Positions 56,835 through 64,000 of a DNA stretch of 64,000 bases are shown here, piece after piece. The DNA lies in assembly GCA_902612005.1 (NCBI GenBank), contig CACMCA010000005.1:1-64000 (forward strand), given 5' to 3'. Each line of letters begins with the position of its first letter. The first letter of the stretch is position 1. A program made the translations under genes and the position numbers. Source of the DNA: an uncultured Prochlorococcus sp. (GTDB taxonomy: Bacteria; Cyanobacteriota; Cyanobacteriia; PCC-6307; Cyanobiaceae). The notes beneath the pieces were generated by a model, which was not told the DNA's origin, did not search any database, and saw only the letters and a list, made by a program, of their open reading frames with translations.

Positions 56835-57161
56835 ATGAAAAATTTTTCATTTTTAATTTTGGCATTGACATTTTTTATTGCATTACCTTCTTATTCAAAT
56901 CCAACCGATGAGGCAAATAATAAATTTGGCAAAATGCGCAAACGTTTTGAAAGGATTGACACTGATGATGATGGACTTCTCTCAAAAGACGAAATGATTG
57001 AGGCTCACCGTAATCGAATAGATAAGATATTCTTGAAGTTTGATAAGGACGGTGATAGTAAATTGTCAAAAAAAGAATTACGCGCCGTTAGGAAGCAAAT
57101 GCAAAAAAAGATATACAAAACTCAAAAAAAGTTATATAAATTAGAGAATCTAAAATTTTAA
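56835..57161 (+). CDS. Secreted EF-hand calcium-binding protein, 108 aa
   Basis: Signal peptide (1-~22) and two EF-hands: DTDDDGLLSKDE (~43-54) and DKDGDSKLSKKE (~69-80), both with the usual Asp at 1, 3, 5 and Glu at 12. Basic C-terminus. It directly precedes an ECF sigma gene (9 bases), a layout seen in calcium- or envelope-responsive operons. Confidence 0.85.
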   Translation: MKNFSFLILALTFFIALPSYSNPTDEANNKFGKMRKRFERIDTDDDGLLSKDEMIEAHRNRIDKIFLKFDKDGDSKLSKKELRAVRKQMQKKIYKTQKKLYKLENLKF

Positions 57162-57170
57162 GGAAAGTCC

Positions 57171-57719
57171 ATGGATTTAAGTTCCCACATGCTTAAAGTA
57201 GCAGAGGGGGATAAAACATCGTTCCGATTCATTGCTCAGGCTTTGGGTTACAAAATGCATTCAACGGTAATTAAGCTTTTGGGTTCATCACATTTTCACG
57301 ATGCAGATGATATTGTACAAATTTCTTTAATTAAAGTTTGGCAATCAGCTCCTCGGTGGGTAAATAAAGGAAGTGTTGAAGGCTATGTTTATAAGATCGT
57401 TTTTTCAACTTGTATGGATTTTATTAGAAGATACAAAAGTTCTGAGGAATTTAAAGATAACTATTCCAATGTAGAAATAACAAATAACAAATACAATAAT
57501 AATGAATTAAGAAAAATGCTTTTAAATAATATTCAAAAACTTCCTAAACATCAAAAAGAAGCTATTTTGCTACATTATTTTTGTGGTTATAAACAAAAGG
57601 AAGTATCAACTATTTTAAACAAAAGCGACAAGGCTACTGAAAGCCTAATTATACGGGCTCGTAAAAAGTTAAAAACTATTTTGCCAAAGGATTTATTGGA
57701 GGAATTATTTTATGTCTAA
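57171..57719 (+). CDS. ECF-type RNA polymerase sigma factor
   Basis: 182 residues with sigma-2 (HDADDIVQISLIKVWQSAPR, region 2.2-2.4) and sigma-4 (QKLPKHQKEAILLHYFCGYK, QKEVSTILNKSDKATESLII). No sigma-1 or large sigma-3, so ECF class. It is encoded between an exported EF-hand protein and a small membrane protein whose start overlaps its stop by 8 bases, probably the anti-sigma factor. Confidence 0.9.
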   Translation: MDLSSHMLKVAEGDKTSFRFIAQALGYKMHSTVIKLLGSSHFHDADDIVQISLIKVWQSAPRWVNKGSVEGYVYKIVFSTCMDFIRRYKSSEEFKDNYSNVEITNNKYNNNELRKMLLNNIQKLPKHQKEAILLHYFCGYKQKEVSTILNKSDKATESLIIRARKKLKTILPKDLLEELFYV

Positions 57720-57972
57720 ATTAAAAAAGGAACGCCTTGATCAAATGATTGAGAATGCACTCACTTATAAACAAGAATCAAGAAGATTTAACTCAAATTT
57801 TTTATATAAAAGTCTAAAAGGTTTTGTTATGAAGCCAAATGTATATGCACCAACTTTTGCATCACTAATTATTGCTTGTGTGTTAATTCCTTCCATGCTG
57901 ACATCAAGGCATATAGTTGATGTAAATAAAATTAATGATTATGTGACTTTAAGTATTATTGATGATTTTTAA
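57712..57972 (+). CDS. Membrane anti-sigma-like protein, 86 aa
   Basis: A basic cytoplasmic N-terminus (~1-45), one membrane segment (~46-64) and a short outside tail. Overlaps the end of the ECF sigma gene. No zinc-binding HxxxCxxC is visible, so it is not a classical ZAS anti-sigma factor. The role is inferred from position and topology. Confidence 0.6.
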   Translation: MSKLKKERLDQMIENALTYKQESRRFNSNFLYKSLKGFVMKPNVYAPTFASLIIACVLIPSMLTSRHIVDVNKINDYVTLSIIDDF

Positions 57973-58108
57973 CATAAAAAAGCAAAAGATTATCAAACCA
58001 TTTATTACGTGAAACATTAATAATTTATAGTCAAAAATTCTATATTTTTTTAAAAAACCTATATAGAGGTAATAAGGTGATAAAGTTTATTATATTAATT
58101 TATGTACA

Positions 58109-59545
58109 TTGATAAAAAAAGTTTGTTGTATCGGTGCTGGGTATGTAGGTGGACCAACTATGTCCGTTTTTGCTGATAAATGTAAAGATATTTCTTTTGA
58201 TGTTGTTGATGTCAACCCGGATAGAATTGCAGCTTGGAATAGCAAAGATTTGTCAAAGCTCCCTATTTTTGAGCCTGGCTTAGATGAAATTGTAAAAAGA
58301 TGTCGCGGAAAGAATTTAAATTTTTCTACCGAAGTTCATAAGTGTATATCTGAAGCAGATATGATTTTTATTTCTGTTAATACCCCTACAAAAACTAGTG
58401 GTATTGGTGCAGGTCAAGCAAGTGATTTAAAGTGGGTAGAATCTTGTGCTAGGCAAATTTCAGAATATGCAAAAGGACATACTATTGTAGTTGAAAAAAG
58501 CACTTTGCCTGTGAGGACTGGTGAAGTAATAAAAGCTATTCTTGAGTCTTCACAATCTTCTTCAAATTCAAAAAACAATAATACATTTGAAATCCTATCT
58601 AATCCAGAATTTTTAGCAGAGGGAACAGCTATTAATGACCTTGAGAATCCTGATAGGGTTTTAATTGGAGGTTCTAATGAAAATGCAATTAAAGCTCTTC
58701 ATGATCTATATAAAAGATGGGTAAATGAAGACAAAATTATTCATACCAATTTATGGAGTAGTGAGTTAGCAAAATTAACTGCAAATGCGTTTCTTGCTCA
58801 AAGGGTGAGCTCTATTAATTCAATTAGTGCTCTATGTGAAGTTACTGGTGCTGATGTTCGGGAGGTCTCACGTGCAATTGGTAAAGATAGCCGAATTGGA
58901 AGTAAATTCCTAAATGTTGGACCAGGTTTTGGAGGCAGTTGCTTTAAAAAAGATATATTAAATCTTGTTTATTTAGCAAACCATTTTGGCCTGCCTCAAG
59001 TAGCTGATTTTTGGGAAAGTGTTGTTCATCTTAATAGTTGGAATCAAAACAGACTTACTAGTATAATTTTGGAAAAACTATTTGGAACCCTAACTGAAAA
59101 AAAAATTGGAATTCTAGGTTTTTCTTTCAAGGCAAATACTAACGATACTAGGGAGTCTCCAGCCGTTCAAATATGTAAGAACTTATTAAACGAAGGTGCG
59201 TATTTGAAAATTCATGATCCCAAAGTTTCGAAGGAACAAATAGCTATAGATTTAGGCACACCACCATTTGAAGATTTAAAAAAAAATAAAGAATTAGTTA
59301 GACAATATAAAAATAAAAAATGGGAAAATTCACCTTTAGAAAATGATTTTTTTGAAAATTTGGATGCGGTTATTGTTTTAACAGAATGGAAAATTTACTC
59401 TGATATAAAATGGGAAGTAGTATCAAAAAAAATGAGGTCTCCAGGTTGGGTATTTGATTCAAGATTAATAGTAGATGAAGAAAGAGTAAAAAGTTCAGGC
59501 CTTAGTTTTTGGAGGGTAGGAGTCGGCACAGTAAAGAGAAATTAA
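58109..59545 (+). CDS. ugd: UDP-glucose 6-dehydrogenase
   Basis: Oxidises UDP-glucose to UDP-glucuronate for surface polysaccharides. NAD motif CIGAGYVGGPTMSVF (7-21), STLPVRTGE, and the catalytic Cys278 in GFGGSCFKKDI. The 478-residue length and GPTMSV start fit the eukaryote-like long form. Starts at TTG (no closer ATG in frame). Confidence 0.93.
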   Translation: MIKKVCCIGAGYVGGPTMSVFADKCKDISFDVVDVNPDRIAAWNSKDLSKLPIFEPGLDEIVKRCRGKNLNFSTEVHKCISEADMIFISVNTPTKTSGIGAGQASDLKWVESCARQISEYAKGHTIVVEKSTLPVRTGEVIKAILESSQSSSNSKNNNTFEILSNPEFLAEGTAINDLENPDRVLIGGSNENAIKALHDLYKRWVNEDKIIHTNLWSSELAKLTANAFLAQRVSSINSISALCEVTGADVREVSRAIGKDSRIGSKFLNVGPGFGGSCFKKDILNLVYLANHFGLPQVADFWESVVHLNSWNQNRLTSIILEKLFGTLTEKKIGILGFSFKANTNDTRESPAVQICKNLLNEGAYLKIHDPKVSKEQIAIDLGTPPFEDLKKNKELVRQYKNKKWENSPLENDFFENLDAVIVLTEWKIYSDIKWEVVSKKMRSPGWVFDSRLIVDEERVKSSGLSFWRVGVGTVKRN

Positions 59546-59855
59546 TATTTCGAGGAAATTTTTATAAATTTCTTATTTATTAATAGATGAATGTTAATAA
59601 TGAGTTTTTATTTTAATTTTCAAATAATTTTTATAAAGATGAATTAATAATTATCATGAATCTTTTAGAAAAATCAAAAAGTATAAACTTTGAGTAAATA
59701 TCTGATTGATCAATATTGGCAAAGCAAGTTCTTGGATACAATAATTAATTAATAATTTTAAAAAGTTTTGAAGAAGGTTTAAATCTAACTATTTCAAACT
59801 ATAAATATTTAAAAAATAAAAATAAACTTTGGCAATAAACTTAAATAATGGATTT
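59546..59855. other. 310-base gap between ugd and manC
   Basis: AT-rich with no gene or clear terminator. The manC promoter must lie here. Confidence 0.4.
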
Positions 59856-61300
59856 ATGAAAGATAAAAAAAAAAATCTAAAATTATTCCAGTAATATTAT
59901 GTGGGGGAGTAGGTACCAGGCTATGGCCATTATCTAGGAAAAGTTTTCCTAAACAATTTTTATCTATAAGTAACTTAAATGAGAAATCTTTACTTCAAAA
60001 TACTCAAAAGAGGCTTGAAGGTATAGAGAACCTACTAGAACCAATATTAATTTGCAATAGAGAACATAGATTTTTAGTAGCAGAACAAATGCGAGAAATA
60101 ATGACAAATCCTAATTCTATTCTTCTAGAACCGTTTGGAAGAAATACTGCTCCAGCAATCCTTTTAGCTGCATTTAAGTCTTTGGAGATTGAGGATAATC
60201 CTCACCTATTAATACTTTCTGCTGATCATCAAATTAATAATGATAAAAAGTTTAGAGATTTAATAGAAATTGGAATTTCATACTCTGAAAAAGACAAATT
60301 AGTAACATTTGGGGTAATCCCAAAATCACCTGAAATAGGTTACGGCTATATAAAGTCAGAAAAACCATTTAATCTTCAAAATATTGAAGGGATGAATATT
60401 TCAAAATTCATAGAAAAACCTAATCTTGAAACAGCAAAAGAATTTATAAAAGATAAATCTTTTACGTGGAATAGTGGAATCTTTTTATTCAAAGCAAAAA
60501 CAATAATTAATGAGATAAAGCATTTAAATCCGGAAATTTATGAAGCCTGTAGAAAAACTTTTAAAAATAGCGTTATTGATCTAGATTTTCAAAGACTTGA
60601 TGAAAAATCATTTGAATTTTGTCCAAACATTTCTATTGATATCGCGGTTATGGAGAAAACTAACAAAGGGATAGTTCTTCCTCTCGACGCGCAATGGAGT
60701 GATATTGGAAGTTGGAAATCAGTGTGGGAAAATTCAAGAAAAGATATTAATGGTAATGTTGAGAAAGGAAATGTATATAACCGTAATACAGAAAATTGTT
60801 ATTTACATAGTGAGAACAAGCTTTTGGTAACTCTAGGAATCAAAGACTTGGTAATCATCGATACTGATGATGCAACTTTAGTCGCGAATAAAAATCAATC
60901 TGAAAATATAAAAGATGTAGTGAGCGAATTACAAATTAGAAATATAAAAGAGGCAAATTCACATAAAAAGGGATTTCGGCCATGGGGGTTCTACATATCT
61001 ATTCTAGATGATGAAAAATGGCAAGTGAAAATAATACATGTAAATCCTGGAGCAAAGTTATCTCTTCAGATGCATCATCAAAGAGCTGAGCATTGGGTAG
61101 TTGTTAAAGGTACTGCAGAAGTAGAAATTGATGGCAAAACATTAATATTGAGTGAGAATGAAAGTACTTATATACCTCAAGGTTCTAAGCATAGATTATC
61201 AAATATTGGTAAAATTCCTCTAGAACTTATTGAAGTTCAGAGTGGGTCTTATATTGGAGAAGATGATATTGTTAGGTTTGAAGACCTCTATGGTAGATAG
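59856..61300 (+). pseudogene. manC: Mannose-1-phosphate guanylyltransferase/mannose-6-phosphate isomerase with frame break at a poly-A run
   Basis: Makes GDP-mannose. ATG at 59856 is followed by AAA GAT and 11 As (59865-59875); the family frame then begins one base out: KIIPVILCGGVGTRLWPLSR, KSFPKQFL. With 12 or 9 As the frame would be intact (about 481 residues, normal length). The long downstream frame alone starts at 60089, without the nucleotide-binding motif. It ends in the isomerase cupin (MHHQRAEHWVVVKGTAEVEI). Either an assembly error, phase-variable or slippage-dependent expression, or a real pseudogene. Confidence 0.85.
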
Positions 61301-61522
61301 TATTAAATTTTTAAAATCTTTGATAAATAGCCTTTAAATTAATCCTTATAATCTAAAGTAATTTTTAAAAAAATATAATAGAACAGCTTAAATAATTTTG
61401 GAATAAATTGATTCTAAAAAATAGAATCTTAAACGATTTAAATTGTCTTCCTTTTAGCGCAAGGAAGACTATTAAACCTGTTCTTGTTTATAAATATAAG
61501 TAGATTTTTACAGTTATGAAAT
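61301..61522. other. Gap between convergent genes with a 9-bp hairpin
   Basis: GTCTTCCTT-TTAGCGC-AAGGAAGAC (61445-61469) is a perfect inverted repeat between manC and the protease gene; no strong T-run. Likely helps end both transcripts. Confidence 0.5.
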
Positions 61523-62860
61523 TTAGCTAGATGATTGGCAATATCCACCTGCCTTCCAATTCGCGTGATCCTTAGAACATGCATAATCCATCAATGCACC
61601 TATATTACCTGCGCCCCAATTTTTGCCAGTTGAGTCTTTGTACTTACTTTTTGGAAAATTAGGGGTTTTCCCAAATATACTTGCCCCAAGTACATGAGGA
61701 GAGAACCAATTGTTGCCATCATCATAACCAAAACTTAGTGTTCCAACAAGAATATTGTGAGCTTTCGCACTACCATAAGTAGCTTGAAACTTTACTTTTG
61801 GGTTCATGCCAAAATTAACAATAGCTGGGCCTCCAGAAGCACCAGGACTTTGCATTGATCCCCAAACGTTTCTATTTACGGTCCTGGATTTAAATTCTCT
61901 AGCAAGAGAGTCGGTTCTAGTCATTGCTCCACCGTAGTTAGATGTAGTATCACCAATAGCAGCTGGATACCCTAATTGGGTAATTTGGTTTGATTTTATA
62001 CTTCCAAAAAGTCCGTTAGAAACGAAACCATAATTATTCCATCCATAACCGAAATAGCCAATACCATTATTCCAAGGTAGGGGTTTAGTATTTCTTTTTT
62101 TAAGTCTTATTAGGGCTATATCATTAGAGGTCCAACCACCGGTACAATTCCCTTTTACATAACAAACAGGGAAAACATACCCATCAACCTGCCATGCTCC
62201 GTAGGGACCTGTGGCACTCAAAGCCGCCAATGATGCTGTATTGGTTGTTTTGTTTGCAGACGGAACAAAATACGTTCTATATGGTGCAACACTATCTCCT
62301 TTTTTATAATTTGGAGCTTCCTTATAAGAAAATAAACAGTGTGCAGCGGTAAGGACTAATCCCCTTCCTATCATAGATGCTGAGCATCTACCCATTCCGG
62401 AATATTTACTTTGTTGAATATATAGTTTTCCCACTCTGTTGTAGGGAGAAGTAGTTGTAATTGAATCTTTAGCTGTATTCTTCTTTGCAGGCTTATAACC
62501 TCTTACTAATTGAGTAGTATGAGGGTATTTAAAAGTACCATATCTAGATGGTTCTATATTACTGAGACTAGATAAACCTCCTAGTTCTGGAGCTCCTTGT
62601 GGTGAAGATCCACTTTTTTCTTTAAAAGTTGATGTTGATCTTAATGCACTATCTAACCTAAGTTTTCCCTTTGGGAGAAAAGGCATTGGGTAAATAGGTG
62701 GCAGATTAGTTGGTGCTGTAAGTTCGTTTAATTCTTCAGAATCAACAACTTCAAATCCAACTCCTTGATTTTTCTCTTTAGCTGAGAGATAAGCTGTTGG
62801 TGAAAAAACTAAAGAAGATAATGTTAAAGTTACTAAATATTTGCGTAAAAAGACAGCCAT
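61523..62860 (-). CDS. Secreted trypsin-like serine protease, 445 aa
   Basis: Signal peptide (1-~27) and a long propeptide-like stretch (~28-140), then a trypsin/V8 domain: His174 in LTAAHC, Asp247 in NDIALIRL and Ser342 in SPGASGGPA. A Cys in AAHC pairs probably with the one at 159. Ends in Cys-rich tail (CSKDHANWKAGGYC). Family S1; substrate unknown, exported. Confidence 0.88.
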   Translation of the reverse strand: MAVFLRKYLVTLTLSSLVFSPTAYLSAKEKNQGVGFEVVDSEELNELTAPTNLPPIYPMPFLPKGKLRLDSALRSTSTFKEKSGSSPQGAPELGGLSSLSNIEPSRYGTFKYPHTTQLVRGYKPAKKNTAKDSITTTSPYNRVGKLYIQQSKYSGMGRCSASMIGRGLVLTAAHCLFSYKEAPNYKKGDSVAPYRTYFVPSANKTTNTASLAALSATGPYGAWQVDGYVFPVCYVKGNCTGGWTSNDIALIRLKKRNTKPLPWNNGIGYFGYGWNNYGFVSNGLFGSIKSNQITQLGYPAAIGDTTSNYGGAMTRTDSLAREFKSRTVNRNVWGSMQSPGASGGPAIVNFGMNPKVKFQATYGSAKAHNILVGTLSFGYDDGNNWFSPHVLGASIFGKTPNFPKSKYKDSTGKNWGAGNIGALMDYACSKDHANWKAGGYCQSSS

Positions 62861-62967
62861 AAATCAAACTCTATATTTTATAAATTAACAAGGATGAGAA
62901 TATTCAACTATTTTAACAATTTTTCTGGAAAATCACTTTAAAAACAATTTTTATAAAAATAAAAAAA

Positions 62968-63534
62968 TTAGCCACCATCAATTTGACATCCTATCAGGGC
63001 GCCTGCAGTACCTCCTGCTGGTACAGCCCACCATCTGTCTTTACCCCTTGTAGCAGACATGGTTATACCTGCACCTAACAGACCTCCTATTATACTTCCT
63101 TCTTTGCAGCTATTATCATCACCTGGTGGTGGTGCAATTGGTTGGACTATTCTTGTAGATGGAGAATAATGGCTGTGACTTACACCTTTTACTGCAGATT
63201 TATGATTACTAAATGTTTTTTCCTGATAATAAAGTGAAACATCTGGACAAACTACGTCTCTTTTTACTCTTTTCTTGAGCAAGGTGCCATCAATAGCTTT
63301 TACTGATCTTACTCTTTTGCAAAGTTTCACATAAGAAATTACTTTCTTTACTTTGCCGTTTGGAAGAATTACCTTTTTTATGACTTTTTTTGTTTTTGTA
63401 GGTTTGTATTTTACAGTTACTGTTTTCTTTACATCAGCGTGAGCAATTAATATTTCTTCAGCAAATATTGGTTTAGTAGAAGCTGATAGTAATCCCAATG
63501 AAGCTAATAAAAAAAGAATTTTTTTGGGTCTCAT
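62968..63534 (-). CDS. Secreted protein with glycine-zipper domain, 188 aa
   Basis: Signal peptide (1-~25), a very Lys/Val-rich middle (KTVTVKYKPTKTKKVIKKVI), two internal Cys pairs, and a C-terminal glycine-zipper (SIIGGLLGAGITMSATRGKD, PAGGTAGALIGCQIDGG), which inserts in or crosses outer membranes in other proteins. Unknown function; between two exported or sugar genes. Confidence 0.65.
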   Translation of the reverse strand: MRPKKILFLLASLGLLSASTKPIFAEEILIAHADVKKTVTVKYKPTKTKKVIKKVILPNGKVKKVISYVKLCKRVRSVKAIDGTLLKKRVKRDVVCPDVSLYYQEKTFSNHKSAVKGVSHSHYSPSTRIVQPIAPPPGDDNSCKEGSIIGGLLGAGITMSATRGKDRWWAVPAGGTAGALIGCQIDGG

Positions 63535-63645
63535 ATCAATCTAAAATTGTTTACATAATTATAACGTAATAAAGATTTAAAATCCTTCGCATAAGATTTA
63601 CAAAGTTTTATCACTTCTTCAATTTTCTTATAGCTAGTAATTATA

Positions 63646-64000
63646 TTAAGAATATCCTTTTGGATTTAGATTTTTCCATTTCCATCCATCTATACACATT
63701 TCTTCTAGTGATTTTGTAGGAGACCAATTAAGTATTGATTTTAATTTGCTGTTATCTGCTACAAGCTGACAAACATCACCTTCTCTTCTTTCGTCGAATT
63801 CGAAGGGAACGGATATGTTATTAACATTTTCAAAGGTTTTTATAAGTTCAATGACGCTAATTCCTCTACCTTTTCCAATATTCAAAGTCAACAATTGGGG
63901 ATCATTTTCAATGAGATAATTTAATGACTTTAGATGTCCTTCTGCTAAGTCCATTACATGTATATAATCTCTTATACATGTACCATCTTTTGTAGGCCAA
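63646..64000 (-). CDS. galE: UDP-glucose 4-epimerase, C-terminal part (cut by window edge)
   Basis: Minus frame from the window edge: WPTKDGTCIRDYIHVMDLAE, GHLKSLNYL, then GKGRGISVIELIKTFENV and DERREGDVCQLVADNSKLKS, LNWSPTKSLEEMC. This is the substrate-binding end of GalE, which interconverts UDP-glucose and UDP-galactose. The Rossmann part lies outside. Fits with ugd and manC as surface-sugar genes. Confidence 0.92.
   Translation of the reverse strand, partial: WPTKDGTCIRDYIHVMDLAEGHLKSLNYLIENDPQLLTLNIGKGRGISVIELIKTFENVNNISVPFEFDERREGDVCQLVADNSKLKSILNWSPTKSLEEMCIDGWKWKNLNPKGYS

Overview
The window is a low-GC (roughly 30 %) stretch of a high-light-adapted Prochlorococcus chromosome. The evidence is psbY, crtH, ycf54, several 35-51-residue high-light-inducible (hli) proteins, twin cyanobacterial porins, a recBCD set, and very short intergenic spacers in the core part. 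The phosphonate gene cluster inside the island suggests a high-light II strain, but the strain cannot be fixed from this window alone.

Core part, 1 to about 25.8 kb: a truncated ABC exporter, a DEAD-box helicase, and a minus-strand recC - methyltransferase-like - recB - recD block. Then come ycf54, pdxJ, plsC, a BolA/monothiol glutaredoxin pair, an OmpR-type response regulator whose receiver seems to lack its phospho-acceptor aspartate, crtH, trmFO, psbY, tRNA-Lys, one hli gene, two porin genes sharing about 950 identical or near-identical bases, and apt.

Accessory island, about 25.8 to 56.7 kb: it starts at an intact tRNA-Pro(TGG), which is preceded by a duplicated copy of its own promoter and 5' half. 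An intact tRNA-Ala(GGC) follows. 3'-half remnants of the same two tRNAs lie about 27-28 kb further on, in interleaved order. Inside are many small secreted or membrane microproteins and an aminophosphonate uptake and breakdown cluster (substrate-binding protein, ATPase, fused permease, PhnX-like HAD, FAD oxidoreductase, and a PhnZ-like HD oxygenase with its active-site residues). There are also an HNH endonuclease, a secreted polysaccharide-lyase-like protein paired with a secreted amidohydrolase, a ClpS-like adaptor, an hli cluster of overlapping tiny genes, a thermonuclease, an RRM protein and rmuC. Decayed integrase, VapE-like, MarR and glyoxalase pieces mark repeated insertion and loss.

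The most interesting unexplained structure is a promoter module scattered through the island. A 15-base palindrome, close to GATTGACAGTCGATC, sits directly against a TAAAAT/TACAAT -10 element. In several copies it is followed by a short hairpin and a T-run that abut the start codon of a small gene. Copies precede at least five unrelated genes, and others stand next to orphan copies of a recycled signal-peptide start (MKRLLL-type). This looks like an island-specific regulon or a mobile expression cassette.

Right flank, 56.8 to 64 kb: a secreted EF-hand protein, an ECF sigma factor and a membrane anti-sigma-like protein form one operon. They are followed by nucleotide-sugar genes (ugd, a manC interrupted by a frame break at an 11-A run, and a truncated galE) and two secreted proteins, one of them a trypsin-like serine protease.
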